A program made the translations under genes and the position numbers. Under the pieces are notes generated by a model that saw only the letters and a list, made by a program, of their open reading frames with translations, was not told where the DNA came from and made no database searches. 64,000 nt of DNA from Nonomuraea rhodomycinica (GTDB taxonomy: Bacteria > Actinomycetota > Actinomycetes > Streptosporangiales > Streptosporangiaceae). Location of the stretch: positions 186,001 through 250,000 of the forward strand of contig NZ_JABWGO010000010.1 in NCBI RefSeq assembly GCF_013363995.1, read 5' to 3'. Positions 47,528 through 56,972 of this stretch are shown in pieces (position 1 is the first letter of the stretch; each line of letters opens with the position of its first letter).

Positions 47528-49459
47528 GTGACGATCACACCACAGGCGCCGGCCGCCGCCCGCGCCGTCCCCGTGCTGCCCAGCAGAGGGCCGGTCCGCC
47601 CGCTCGGGCTCGGCCAGGTCACCCTGACCGGCGGGTTCTGGGGCGGCAGGCAGAGCGTGAACGCCGCGGCCACGCTGGCCCACTGCGAGTCGTGGATGGA
47701 GCGCCTCGGCTGGCTCGCCAACTTCGACCGCGTCGCCGACGGCACGACCTCGCCCGACCGTCCCGGCTGGTCGTTCTCCGACTCCGAGGTCTACAAGCTG
47801 CTGGAGGCCCTGGCCTGGGAGGAGGGTCGTACCGGTGACCAGGGGGCGGAGGCCGCGATCAAGCGGCTGACCGCGCGCGTGGCCCGGGCGCAGGACCCCG
47901 ACGGCTACCTCAACACGTGCTTCGGGCACGACCGGCAGCAGCCGCGCTACAGCGACCTGGAGATGGGGCACGAGCTGTACAACACGGGGCACCTGCTCCA
48001 GGCGGCGGTGGCGCGGCTGCGCACGGCCGGCGAGGACGACCTGGTGGGCGTCGCGCGGCGGGCGGCCGACCACGTGTGCCGGACCTTCGGCGCGGACGGC
48101 CTGTCCGGGATCTGCGGGCACCCCGAGATCGAGGTGGGCCTGGCCGAGTTCGGCCGGGCGACCGGCGAGGACCGCTACGTCGAGCAGGCGCGGCTGTTCC
48201 TGGAGCGCCGCGGCCATGGAACGCTCCGCGACATCCCGCTGGGCCGCGCCTACTTCCAGGACGACGTGCCGATCCGGCGGGCCGAGGTCTGGCGCGGCCA
48301 CGCCGTGCGGGCGCTCTACCTGACGGCCGCGGCGGTGGACGTCGCCGTCGAACGCGGCGACGACGAGCTGCTGCGCGCGGTGGAACGGCAGTGGGAGCGC
48401 TCGGTCGAGCGCCGGACCTACATCACCGGCGGGATGGGCTCGCGCCACCAGGACGAGGGCTTCGGCGAGGACTGGGAGCTGCCGCCGGACCGGGCCTACT
48501 GCGAGACGTGCGCGGGCATCGCGTCGATCATGGTGTCGTGGCGGCTGCACCTCGCCACGGGCGACGTCCGTTACACCGACCTGATCGAGCGGACGCTCTA
48601 CAACGTCGTCGCCGCCTCCCCGAGCCCCGACGGCCGGGCCTTCTTCTACGCCAACCCCCTGCACCAGCGCAGCCCCGGCCGCCCGGCGGACCCGGACGAG
48701 GTGAGCCCGCGCGCCGAGGGCGGCACCCGGGCCGCGTGGTTCGAGGTCTCCTGCTGCCCCACCAACGTCGCCCGGACGCTGGCCGGCCTGGCCGGCTACC
48801 TCGCCACGACCGACGACGACGGCCTGCAGATCCACCAGTACGCCCCGTGCGCCATCCGCGCCGAGCTGCCGGACGGGCGGCCGGTGGCCGTGGACGTCGA
48901 GACGGACTACCCCGCCAGCGGCGCGGTCCGGGTCCGGGTCGCGGCCGGCGCGTCCTCGCCGTGGACGCTGTCGCTGCGGGTGCCCGCGTGGGCGGCCGGC
49001 GCGACCGTGACCGAGGACGGGCGGACGCGGTCGGCGGAGCCCGGCGTGCTCGCCGTCCGGCGGGCCTTCCAGGCCGGCGACGTCGTGCTCCTCGACCTGC
49101 CGATGCGGCCCCGCTTCACCTGGCCCGACCCGCGCATCGACGCCGTGCGCGGCTGCGTGGCCGTCGAGCGCGGCCCGGAGGTGCTGTGCGCCGAGTCGCG
49201 CGACCTGCCCGATCCCGGCGGGCTCGACGCCCTGGTGATCGACGCCGGATCAGGACCGGAGCCGGACGGCGGGGGCGCGCGGGTGCGCGGCCGGATTCCC
49301 GCCCACCTCGGTCGCGGCTGGGCCTACGCGCCCGCCCGTCCGGCTCCTCCCGCCGAAGACGGGGAACGCTTCGACGTGCCGCTCCGGCCCTACCACTCGT
49401 GGGCCCACAGGGGGCCGACGAGCATGCGCGTGTGGCTGCCCGTGGAAGGGACCTCGTGA
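47528..49459 (+). CDS. GH127 beta-L-arabinofuranosidase-like enzyme
   Basis: A 643-residue DUF1680/GH127 enzyme with no signal peptide, so it acts on imported oligosaccharide in the cytoplasm. The (alpha/alpha)6 barrel shows FSDSEVYKLLEALAW, GYLNTCF, MGHELYNTGHLLQAAVA and GGMGSRHQDEGFGEDWELPP. The Cys-based active site is visible as AYCETCAGIAS and WFEVSCCPTNVART; in HypBA1-type enzymes Cys and Glu residues in these loops form the nucleophile and zinc site. Known GH127 members release beta-L-arabinofuranose. GTGA overlap with the next glycosidase. Confidence 0.92.
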   Translation: MTITPQAPAAARAVPVLPSRGPVRPLGLGQVTLTGGFWGGRQSVNAAATLAHCESWMERLGWLANFDRVADGTTSPDRPGWSFSDSEVYKLLEALAWEEGRTGDQGAEAAIKRLTARVARAQDPDGYLNTCFGHDRQQPRYSDLEMGHELYNTGHLLQAAVARLRTAGEDDLVGVARRAADHVCRTFGADGLSGICGHPEIEVGLAEFGRATGEDRYVEQARLFLERRGHGTLRDIPLGRAYFQDDVPIRRAEVWRGHAVRALYLTAAAVDVAVERGDDELLRAVERQWERSVERRTYITGGMGSRHQDEGFGEDWELPPDRAYCETCAGIASIMVSWRLHLATGDVRYTDLIERTLYNVVAASPSPDGRAFFYANPLHQRSPGRPADPDEVSPRAEGGTRAAWFEVSCCPTNVARTLAGLAGYLATTDDDGLQIHQYAPCAIRAELPDGRPVAVDVETDYPASGAVRVRVAAGASSPWTLSLRVPAWAAGATVTEDGRTRSAEPGVLAVRRAFQAGDVVLLDLPMRPRFTWPDPRIDAVRGCVAVERGPEVLCAESRDLPDPGGLDALVIDAGSGPEPDGGGARVRGRIPAHLGRGWAYAPARPAPPAEDGERFDVPLRPYHSWAHRGPTSMRVWLPVEGTS

Positions 49460-51165
49460 CCGTGGCCGTGTTCTCCCCGCGGGAGATCCCGTTCAGCTCC
49501 TCCGGCTCCTGGTTCTGCTTGTCGCCCGTCGTGGCCGAGGGCGTCTGGGCCGACGACGTGCACCTGGTGTCGCACCAGACCGGCATGCACCCCGTCCTGC
49601 GGCTCGTGCCCACCTCCGGCCGGGAGCGGGCCGAGACCGCCGTCACCGCGACGCCGCACCTGCTCACCTGGGCCCATGGCGGCGGCCGGATCGAGCTGGT
49701 CTACGAGACCCCGGACACCGTCCGGGTGCGCGGCCGCGGCCTCGGGCTGCGGGTGCTCGCCGCCGACCCCGTGCTCACCCCGTTCAGCGGCCCGTACTTC
49801 TACCAGGACCCGACCGACGGATCGTCGGTCTTCACCGTCTACCAGACCGGCCGCCGCTACCGGATCACGGTGCTCGGCGGGCGCGCCGAGCCGCTCGGCG
49901 ACCAGGCGCTCGGCACCGCCGAGCGCGGGGTGGTCCTGCCGGACGACGCGTGGGAGATCGCCGTTGAGGAGTACGAGACCGCCCGCGCCCCCTACCCGGG
50001 CCGGGCGGCCTTCTCCGAGGTGGCCGAGGCGGCGCGTGACCGGTTCGCGGCCTTCGCCGGCGCGGTGGCGCCCTGGCGCGGCGAGCGCACCCCGGCGGCC
50101 GAGCTCGCGGCCTACGTGCTGTGGTCGGCCACGGTCCGCCCGGCCGGGTTCGTCACCCGCCAGGCCGTGCTGATGTCCAAGCACTGGATGGACAAGGTGT
50201 GGAGCTGGGACCACTGCTTCAACGCCCTCGCGCTCGCCGACGGCCTGCCCGAGCTGGCCTGGGACCAGTTCCGGCTGCCCTTCGACCACCAGGACCCCGC
50301 CGGCGCGCTGCCCGACTCGGTCGCGCACTCCGAGGTCCTGCACAACTTCGTCAAGCCGCCCATCCACGGCTGGGCGCTGCGCCGCCTCGGCCCGGCGGCG
50401 GGCGGCGATCCGGCCGGGACGTACCGGCTGCTGGAGCGCTGGACGACCTTCTGGCTGACCGCCCGGCGCGCCCCCGGCCGCGAGCTGGCGCACTACCAGC
50501 ACGGCAACGACAGCGGCTGGGACAACGCCACCACCTTCGACCCCGAGCGGGTCGTCGAGACCGCCGACCTGGCCGCCTTCCTCGTGCTGCAGATGCGCGA
50601 GCTGGCCCGCCTGGCCGGGGAGCTCGGCGACCGGCCCGCGGCGGCCCGGTGGACGGCGGCGGCCGATCGGATGCGCGAGGCGATGCTCGCCGAGCTGTGG
50701 CGCGGCGACCGGTTCGTCGCCCGGGGGGTGCGCTCGGGGCGTACCTGGTCGAGCTCCAGCCTGCTCGACCTCATGCCGATCGTGCTGGGGGAGGAGCTGC
50801 CGGAGCAGGTGAGCGCGGCGCTGGCCGCCCGGATCGGGACGCACCTGACGGAGTACGGGCTCGCCACCGAGCCGCCTGCGTCGGAGCACTACCGCGACGA
50901 CGGCTACTGGCGCGGCCCGATCTGGGCGCCCTCGACCGTGCTGATCGAGGACGGCCTGCGCCGCGCCGGGCACCCCGGCCTGGCCGACGAGATCAGCGCG
51001 CGCTTCCGGGCCCTGTGCGAGAAGTCGGGGTTCGCCGAGAACTTCGACGCCCGCACCGGGGCGGGGCTGCGCGACCGTGCCTACACCTGGACGGCCGGCG
51101 CCTATCTCCTGCTGGCCGGCGCCCACGAGCGCGTCGCCGCGCGCAGCTCCGCCGTCCCGCGGTAA
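49456..51165 (+). CDS. GH63-like (alpha/alpha)6-barrel glycosidase
   Basis: A 569-residue cytoplasmic glycosidase. The N-terminal 200 residues form a beta-sandwich domain (WFCLSPVVAEGVWADDVHLV). The barrel contains SKHWMDKVWSWDHCFNALAL, LPDSVAHSEVLHNFVKPPIH, YQHGNDSGWDNATTFD and HYRDDGYWRGPIWAPST, the pattern of GH63/MGH1-type and trehalase-like enzymes, with the Asp in GWDNAT and a late Glu as probable catalysts. GTG start in GTGA overlap with GH127. Its last 64 bp overlap the convergent acyltransferase. Substrate not determined; probably works with GH127 on the imported sugar. Confidence 0.85.
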   Translation: MTVAVFSPREIPFSSSGSWFCLSPVVAEGVWADDVHLVSHQTGMHPVLRLVPTSGRERAETAVTATPHLLTWAHGGGRIELVYETPDTVRVRGRGLGLRVLAADPVLTPFSGPYFYQDPTDGSSVFTVYQTGRRYRITVLGGRAEPLGDQALGTAERGVVLPDDAWEIAVEEYETARAPYPGRAAFSEVAEAARDRFAAFAGAVAPWRGERTPAAELAAYVLWSATVRPAGFVTRQAVLMSKHWMDKVWSWDHCFNALALADGLPELAWDQFRLPFDHQDPAGALPDSVAHSEVLHNFVKPPIHGWALRRLGPAAGGDPAGTYRLLERWTTFWLTARRAPGRELAHYQHGNDSGWDNATTFDPERVVETADLAAFLVLQMRELARLAGELGDRPAAARWTAAADRMREAMLAELWRGDRFVARGVRSGRTWSSSSLLDLMPIVLGEELPEQVSAALAARIGTHLTEYGLATEPPASEHYRDDGYWRGPIWAPSTVLIEDGLRRAGHPGLADEISARFRALCEKSGFAENFDARTGAGLRDRAYTWTAGAYLLLAGAHERVAARSSAVPR

Positions 51166-52259
51166 CGCTGGAACGGCAGCTCGAACACGGCGGCGAACGC
51201 CCACGCGAACAGCACCGAGGCGGGCACGGCCAGGGCGAGCAGCGCCAGGAACCCGGCCACGCCCGGCCCGAGGAGCGGGGCGACCACGAAGTGGTGCAGC
51301 GCGACCACGATCGGCGCGTGGACCAGGTAGAGGCTGTAGGAGAACGAGCCGAGCGAGCGGAGCGGCCGGCTGTCGAGCACGCGCACCAGCGGCCGCGGCC
51401 GTCCGCCCGCCACGGCCGCCAGGAACAGCCCGGCGGCCGGGGCGAGGGCCAGGTCCACCCAGAAGAAGTGCGCGGCCGTCCAGACCGGCCCGCGCACGGC
51501 GACCAGGACGACCACGGGGACGAACGCGGCGAGCGCCATCCAGTGCAGGGGAGCCCGCACCGGCGCGCGCAGCACCCCGGCCGCCAGCACGCCCACCGCG
51601 AACAGCACCGCGAACTGCGGGGTCAGCCGCATCAGCAGCGCCACCACGGGCACCCCGCCGGCCAGCAGGCCCACCGCGAGCACGACCACGGTGACGGCCG
51701 CCACCATCACCGCCGCGCCCAGCCGCCGCACCACCAGCAGCAGCAGGGGGAGGACGAAGTAGAGCTGCGCCTCGACGGCGATCGACCAGAACGCCCCGTT
51801 GGGGCTGGGCGAGCCGAACAGGTCCTGCACCAGCAGGCCGTGGAAGAGCACGCTCTTCGCCGTGGGCGGCCCCTGGCCCGGCTGCGGCACCAGCGTCCAG
51901 GCGACCGCGAGGCTGAACACCAGCGCCGCCCAGTACGGCGGCAGGATCCGCCAGGCCCGGCGGCGGGCGAAGCGGCGCAGGCCGCCGAGCCGCCATCCGG
52001 ACCGGGCCGGCTTGACGGCCAGCGAGAACCCGGACAGCGCGATGAAGACGACGACGGCGAAGTGCCCGTACAGCAGCCAGCTCGCCCAGGCCGGGCCCGT
52101 GTCGGCGGGGAATCCGGGGAAGGACAGCAGCCGGCAGTGGTGCAGCACCACGAACAGCGCGGCCAGGCCGCGGATGCCGTCGAGTCCGCCCAGCCGCGCG
52201 GACCGTTCAGGGGCCGGCCGCGCCGGCCGTTCAGGCGGAGCAGCGGCCCCCGGTTCCAT
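51102..52259 (-). CDS. Acyltransferase family 3 membrane protein
   Basis: A 385-residue integral membrane O-acyltransferase with about ten helices. The family start LDGIRGLAALFVVLHHCRLL includes the conserved Arg and catalytic His region; FARRRAWRILPPYWAALVFS and FWSIAVEAQLYFVLPLLLL are also typical of AT3 proteins such as OafA. It probably O-acetylates the surface glycan. ATG 52259 follows GGGGGTGGGG; a GTG two codons earlier is possible. Tail-to-tail overlap of 64 bp with the glycosidase gene is unusually long. Confidence 0.9.
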   Translation of the reverse strand: MEPGAAAPPERPARPAPERSARLGGLDGIRGLAALFVVLHHCRLLSFPGFPADTGPAWASWLLYGHFAVVVFIALSGFSLAVKPARSGWRLGGLRRFARRRAWRILPPYWAALVFSLAVAWTLVPQPGQGPPTAKSVLFHGLLVQDLFGSPSPNGAFWSIAVEAQLYFVLPLLLLVVRRLGAAVMVAAVTVVVLAVGLLAGGVPVVALLMRLTPQFAVLFAVGVLAAGVLRAPVRAPLHWMALAAFVPVVVLVAVRGPVWTAAHFFWVDLALAPAAGLFLAAVAGGRPRPLVRVLDSRPLRSLGSFSYSLYLVHAPIVVALHHFVVAPLLGPGVAGFLALLALAVPASVLFAWAFAAVFELPFQRYRGTAELRAATRSWAPASRR

Positions 52260-52431
52260 CCCCACCCCCGCACCGGCCGGTTCCCGGCCACCGTGAGGTT
52301 CATCGGTTCAGAAAGGGCCCGCGTAACAAAGCGGATGTAACGGGCTGATGGGAAAGCGCGATGCCCCTTTTGGAACGGTTTTTCGGGGGGATTATCGCGC
52401 CCCGTTGCTGTGCGTATCGGGCAGGGGATAT

Positions 52432-53184
52432 ATGGAATTCTGGAAGACCATTCTTGGCCTTGCCCGGCAGAAGCTGATCGCCGTCCCGGTCGCCGTCCTC
52501 ACCGTCGCCCTGGCGTCCACCGGATACCTCCTGATGCCCGAGCGGTACGTGACGAGCGCGTCCATGGTCCTCGTCACCCCCTCGGGCGGCGGCTCGATCG
52601 ACGGCACCAAGCCCGTCGCGCAGACCAACCCGCTGCTGCAGTTCACCGACGACCTGCGCACCACGGCCAGCATCCTCATCCTGGCCATGAACACCTCCGA
52701 CGTGTTCGCCTCCGTCGGCGTCACCGAGGACGGGCCGACCGACCTGACCATCGACGACGGCCGCAGCAACCCGACGCTGCTCGGCGTCGGCACCACGGGC
52801 CCGTTCATCTACGTCCAGGTCGAGAGCGACTCACCGGGCACGGCCGCCAAGGTCCTGGCCGCCACCCAGGAGCGGCTGCGCCAGGAGCTGGAGGACCGGC
52901 AGAACGAGCTGAAGGCGCACCCGATCACGTTCGTCCAGGCAGAGGACGTGGTGCGGCTCGCTCCGGAGGCCGACGGGTCGGCCAAGCTCCAGGGCGCCGT
53001 CGGCGGGCTGCTGCTCGGCCTCGTGGCCGGGCTCGGGGCGGCGTACGCGGTCGTGCGCCGCGGGCTGTTCCTCCGCGCCCCCGACCCCGGGCCCGTCCCC
53101 GCCCCCGATCCGGAGGGGCCGGGCCCGTCCGAGGATCTGGACGAGACCGGCCCCATCGACGTGGCGCGGCTCAACGGCCGCTGA
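52432..53184 (+). CDS. Wzz-like chain-length/export protein, kinase-less
   Basis: A 250-residue membrane protein with the polysaccharide co-polymerase layout: an N-terminal helix (KLIAVPVAVLTVALASTGYLLM) after a short cytoplasmic start (EFWKTILGLARQ), an extracytoplasmic domain with a predicted coiled segment (ATQERLRQELEDRQNELKAH), a second helix (LQGAVGGLLLGLVAGLGAAYAV) and a Pro/Asp/Glu-rich cytoplasmic tail. There is no Walker motif or Tyr cluster, so no BY-kinase is attached. It is paralogous to the protein at 54170. The 170-bp upstream gap has no other feature I can name. Confidence 0.82.
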   Translation: MEFWKTILGLARQKLIAVPVAVLTVALASTGYLLMPERYVTSASMVLVTPSGGGSIDGTKPVAQTNPLLQFTDDLRTTASILILAMNTSDVFASVGVTEDGPTDLTIDDGRSNPTLLGVGTTGPFIYVQVESDSPGTAAKVLAATQERLRQELEDRQNELKAHPITFVQAEDVVRLAPEADGSAKLQGAVGGLLLGLVAGLGAAYAVVRRGLFLRAPDPGPVPAPDPEGPGPSEDLDETGPIDVARLNGR

Positions 53185-53212
53185 CCGCGCTGACCGCGTT
53201 ACTCGTCGCTCG

Positions 53213-54016
53213 CTACTTGCGGCGCGTCGCCAGGTCCGCCAGCGCGGGCGGCACCCAGCGCCTGGCCGTCTGCCGGAAGGAGCTCTTCCACTCCTCGCCC
53301 GGCCGCTGCTTGAACTTGGTGTCGTGCTCGTCCAGCACCTCTTCCTCCGGGCGGCCGTTGGTGTAGTAGTACAGCGCCATCGACCGGCGGGCCCGGTCGT
53401 CGGGGCAGGTCAGCGGCTCCGGGTGGCCGTGGTTGGCGTCGTCGGTGGTGGCGAACAGGACGAACCTGTTGAACACCGGCAGGATGCGGTGCTCGCAGGC
53501 GGTCATGTCCTTGTTCCAGAGCTGGAGGTGGCCGCCGTACGACTCCTCCCAGTCCTTGTTGAGATAGAGCAGCCCGTTCAGCCGCCGGTCGAGGTCGAGC
53601 CGGCGGTGCCGGTTGAAGTCGACGTGCACCTTCAGGAACCCGCCGGGCCGGATCTGGTGCAGGCCGCCCCCGTCGTAGTGCGGGTCGGACACCAGGTGCT
53701 CGATGCCGGTGAGCCGCTCCAGGAAGTCGATGAACACCTGGCCGTTGAACTCGGCCAGCAGGTGGCGGGTGGCCGGCCCCATCCGCTCGGTGTCGGCGAG
53801 CGCGAGCTTGACCTCGCGGGCGTTGTCGAAGCGCTGCCACTCGATGTCGCGGGGCTCGGGGAACTCGGCCAGGACCGGCTCCAGGACCTCGGCGGGGAGG
53901 AAGTCGTCGATGACGACGTGCCGGAACGGCGTGGCCTTGAGGAAGCCTTCGCGGTGACTGTCGGCGAGCGGAAGGAGTTCGTCGCGGTGGAAGGTAAAGC
54001 TCAGCGCTTGCTGCAT
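53213..54016 (-). CDS. 2-oxoglutarate/Fe(II)-dependent oxygenase
   Basis: A 267-residue prolyl-4-hydroxylase-like dioxygenase. The motif FLKVHVDFNRH gives the His-x-Asp metal pair; the distal His is probably in NHGHPEPLTCP and the 2-oxoglutarate Arg in RARRSMALYYYTNG. The LNGLLYLNKDWEESYGGHLQLW strand is characteristic of the 2OG-FeII_Oxy_3 group (here in part). It is encoded opposite to the Wzz-like genes that flank it and starts at ATG 54016 after GGGGAGCACCG. It may hydroxylate a glycan or protein component; the target is unknown. Confidence 0.88.
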   Translation of the reverse strand: MQQALSFTFHRDELLPLADSHREGFLKATPFRHVVIDDFLPAEVLEPVLAEFPEPRDIEWQRFDNAREVKLALADTERMGPATRHLLAEFNGQVFIDFLERLTGIEHLVSDPHYDGGGLHQIRPGGFLKVHVDFNRHRRLDLDRRLNGLLYLNKDWEESYGGHLQLWNKDMTACEHRILPVFNRFVLFATTDDANHGHPEPLTCPDDRARRSMALYYYTNGRPEEEVLDEHDTKFKQRPGEEWKSSFRQTARRWVPPALADLATRRK

Positions 54017-54169
54017 CGGTGCTCCCCACCCTGAATGTCGGCGAAATGGCCCGGCAGTGACATCGCGGTGCACCGTTGGCTCGTTACAAATAGTTGGTAA
54101 CGCCGGATACCGGTAAAAACGATGATCTGTGGGGAGACACCCGTTTTCTGATACGGGAAGGAAAGCGTC

Positions 54170-54880
54170 TTGGACTTCTGGGGGACGGTCCTGGTCGTGT
54201 TCCGCAGGTGGTACGTCACGCTCCCCGCGTTCCTGCTCTCCCTCGCGGTCGCCTTTGCGGTCTACCGGACGATCCCGGCCGTCTACCAGTCGAGCGCGGT
54301 GCTGGTCCTGACCGTCCCGGTCACGGGCGGGAGCGTTCCAGCCAACCCCGACTACCCGAACCCCCGGGTCAACCCGCTGCTCAACTACGACGGCGCGCTC
54401 AACGTCTCCGCCTCGATCCTGCTCCAGGCGCTCAGCGCGCCCGAGACCGCGGCCACGCTCGGCGCTCCTCCGGGCGGCGACACCTCGTACGTGGTCCACA
54501 ACGGCAGCTCCAACCCCGAGCTGCTGGCCAACGGCCCCTTCGTCATCATCGAGGCCAAGAGCCCGTCGGCCCGGGCCGCGCACGAGCTCGTCGTCAGGCT
54601 CGTGGCGCGGGCCAAGCTGGAGATGGCCGCCCGCCAGCAGGTGCTCCAGGCGCCGCCGAGCACGTACATCAAGCTCACCGAGATGGTCGCGCCCACCGCG
54701 CCGCTGGAGCAGCGCGGCGGCAAGAGCCGCTCGGCGGCGGCGGTGCTGGCGCTCGGCCTGTTCGCCGCCCTGACGGCCGGGTTCGCGGCGGAGAGCGTCG
54801 CCCCCGCGGTGCGACGGAGGCTGGGCGGGCGGCCGGGCGGGCGGCGGCCGGTCCTGCGGCTGAGGCGGCGCCCGGCATGA
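54170..54880 (+). CDS. Second Wzz-like chain-length/export protein
   Basis: A 236-residue paralogue of the 52432 gene. It begins DFWGTVLVVFRRW, parallel to EFWKTILGLARQ, which supports the TTG start at 54170 behind GGAAGGAAAGC. The first helix is VTLPAFLLSLAVAFAVYRTI, then an extracytoplasmic domain with the shared pattern NPLLNYDGALNVSASILLQAL, a second helix (SAAAVLALGLFAALTAGFAA) and a short Arg-rich tail. No kinase domain. ATGA overlap with the polymerase gene. Two such proteins may form a hetero-oligomer controlling chain length. Confidence 0.85.
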   Translation: MDFWGTVLVVFRRWYVTLPAFLLSLAVAFAVYRTIPAVYQSSAVLVLTVPVTGGSVPANPDYPNPRVNPLLNYDGALNVSASILLQALSAPETAATLGAPPGGDTSYVVHNGSSNPELLANGPFVIIEAKSPSARAAHELVVRLVARAKLEMAARQQVLQAPPSTYIKLTEMVAPTAPLEQRGGKSRSAAAVLALGLFAALTAGFAAESVAPAVRRRLGGRPGGRRPVLRLRRRPA

Positions 54881-56298
54881 CCGTGACGGATTCCAGGGCG
54901 GCCGCCAGGACCCGGGCGCTGCTGGAGGCGTCCGCGCTGCCGCGTCCGCACCGCGCCGACGGGGCCACGGTCGGCGTCGTGTTCGCGGTCGTCCTCATGA
55001 TCGTCCCGGCCCGGCTGGTGTACCGGGGGCTGTCGTTCGCGATCACCCCGGCCGAGTCCATCGGCCTGTTCGCGCTGGTGTGGTGGCTGTGCGCGCACTT
55101 CACCAGCACGCTCGGCGCCGCCAAGGGCCGCACGCTCGTCCGCTCGGCCGTGTTCGTCCACGCCGCCTCGCTGCTGGCCACGTACGCCTACGCGACGGCC
55201 GGCCCGCTGCCCAGGGACGAGGTGGAGCTGGCCGACCACATGCTCGTCACCGCGTTCGCCATGATCGGCGTCGTGCTGCTCGTCGTGGACGGCGTGCGCG
55301 GCCGGGACCGGCTCGACCTGGTGCTGAAGACGGTCGCGGTGATGGGCGCGGTGCTCGGGGTGGTCGGCGCGGTGCAGTTCCTGTTCAGGTTCGACCCGAC
55401 GAAGTACATGGTGCTGCCCGGCCTGCGCTACACCCAGGAGGAGCTGTTCATCCTGGAGCGCAACGGGCTGAGCCGGGTGGCGGCGACCACCGGGCACCCC
55501 ATCGAGTTCGCGGTCATGTGCGCGATGATCCTGCCGATCGCGCTGCACTTCGCGTTCCAGGCGCGGGAGCGGGGCGGGCCCGCGCTGCGCTGGTGGGTGT
55601 GCGCGGGGCTGATCGGGGCCGGGATGGTGTTCTCGGTGTCGCGCTCGGCCTTCGTCGGGCTGGCCGGCGCCGCCGTGGTGCTGCTCGCGGGCTGGCCGAA
55701 GGTGCGGCGGCTGCTCGCGGCCGGGGCCGTGCTGGTCTTCCTCGGGGCCGTGAAGCTCGTGGTGCCGGGCGTGCTGGGAGCCATCGTCGCGCTGTTCACC
55801 AACATCTCGAACGACTCCAGCCTGCGCTGGCGGACCATGGACTACGCCGCCGCCACCACCGAGATCGGCCGCCACCCCTGGCTGGGGCGGGGGCTCGGCA
55901 CCTGGTACGCCCCGAAGTACCTCGTCTTCGACAACCAGTACATCCTGACGACCGTCGAGACCGGGATCATCGGCGTGCTGGCCTTCGCGGGGCTGTTCGC
56001 GGCGGGCATCTGGTCGGCGCTGCGCGCCCGGCGGCTGCTGGCCGACCCGGCCTCCCGCGACCTCGGGCTCACGCTGGCGGCCTGCCTGGTGGTGCCGCTG
56101 ATCGGCGCCGCGACCTTCGACCTGCGCGCGTACGCGGTGATCACCGGCCTGTCGTTCCTGCTGGTGGGCGCGGCCGGCGCCCTCCTGCGCGAGGCCCGCG
56201 CCGCCCGAGCCGCTCCGGCTGCCGGGGAGGACGGGCTCAGCCGAGCAGGCGCTCCCGCGCCTCCTTCCACGACCCCGCCGCCAGGTCCCGGGCGCTGA
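54877..56298 (+). CDS. O-antigen ligase/polymerase-like (Wzy) membrane protein
   Basis: A 473-residue protein with about 11-12 hydrophobic helices and the large extracytoplasmic loop of the Wzy/WaaL superfamily. The loop region includes LERNGLSRVAATTGHPIEFA and, later, TEIGRHPWLGRGLGTWYAPK, the typical P-x-x-G-x-G motif of Wzy_C domains. It likely polymerises repeat units on the outer face, in concert with the Wzx flippase at 36970 and the two Wzz-like proteins. Its last 62 bp overlap the convergent RmlC-type gene. Confidence 0.9.
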   Translation: MTVTDSRAAARTRALLEASALPRPHRADGATVGVVFAVVLMIVPARLVYRGLSFAITPAESIGLFALVWWLCAHFTSTLGAAKGRTLVRSAVFVHAASLLATYAYATAGPLPRDEVELADHMLVTAFAMIGVVLLVVDGVRGRDRLDLVLKTVAVMGAVLGVVGAVQFLFRFDPTKYMVLPGLRYTQEELFILERNGLSRVAATTGHPIEFAVMCAMILPIALHFAFQARERGGPALRWWVCAGLIGAGMVFSVSRSAFVGLAGAAVVLLAGWPKVRRLLAAGAVLVFLGAVKLVVPGVLGAIVALFTNISNDSSLRWRTMDYAAATTEIGRHPWLGRGLGTWYAPKYLVFDNQYILTTVETGIIGVLAFAGLFAAGIWSALRARRLLADPASRDLGLTLAACLVVPLIGAATFDLRAYAVITGLSFLLVGAAGALLREARAARAAPAAGEDGLSRAGAPAPPSTTPPPGPGR

Positions 56299-56785
56299 TC
56301 GCGGTGACCGGCAGCGGCCAGCCGATGCCGAGGTCCGGGTCGTCGTAGCGCACGGTCAGGTCCTCGGCCGGGTCGTGCTCCCGGTCGATCCGGTAGCACA
56401 CGTCGGCCTGCTCGGTGAGCGCCTGGTAGCCGTGGAAGAGTCCCGGCGGGACGTACAGGTGGGCGAACTCCTTGTCGTCGAGCACCACGCTCCAGCTCTC
56501 GCCGAACGTCGGCGAGCCGGGCCTGGCGTCCACCAGCACGTCGTGGATCGCGCCGCGGGCGCACCTGACCAGCTTGGCCTCGCCCCGCCCGAGCCGGCAG
56601 TGCATGCCGCGCAGGGTGCCGAGCCGCGATCGGGACTGGCTGTCCTGGACGAACGCCGCCGGGTCGAGCCCGTGCGCGGCGGCCAGGGCCGTGTCGAACG
56701 TGCGGGTGAAGAAGCCCCTGTCGTCGTGGTGGGGGGTCGGGACGAAGATCAGGACCCCGTCGAACGCGCCTCGCTCCACTCTCAT
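56237..56785 (-). CDS. rmlC: dTDP-4-dehydrorhamnose 3,5-epimerase family protein
   Basis: A 182-residue cupin closer to canonical RmlC than the 29500 copy: an N-terminal PTPHHDDRGFFTRTFD, RGMHCRLGRGEAKLVRCARG with the catalytic His, VPPGLFHGYQALTEQADVCY and YDDPDLGIGWP. The substrate Tyr region CYRIDREHDPAEDLTV is altered from the usual tyrosine-rich stretch, so it could be a 3-only epimerase. It is 27 kb from rmlABD. ATG 56785. The 187 bp upstream, to 56972, contain nothing I can identify apart from GC-rich runs. Confidence 0.88.
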   Translation of the reverse strand: MRVERGAFDGVLIFVPTPHHDDRGFFTRTFDTALAAAHGLDPAAFVQDSQSRSRLGTLRGMHCRLGRGEAKLVRCARGAIHDVLVDARPGSPTFGESWSVVLDDKEFAHLYVPPGLFHGYQALTEQADVCYRIDREHDPAEDLTVRYDDPDLGIGWPLPVTAISARDLAAGSWKEARERLLG

Positions 56786-56972
56786 GCGCCCATGATCGCC
56801 GCCCGCCCGCCCCGCCGGAAGCCCTGGCCCGCTCTGGTCAAGCGATCCTCGACCGGCGCGCCGGAAACCCTCAGGCGACCGCCGCGCGCTGCCGCGCGCC
56901 CGGCCCGGGGCGGGCGCGCGGGGCCTCCGCCGGACCCCGGGTAACGGGTTTATCTCCTATGCCGATTATTTC

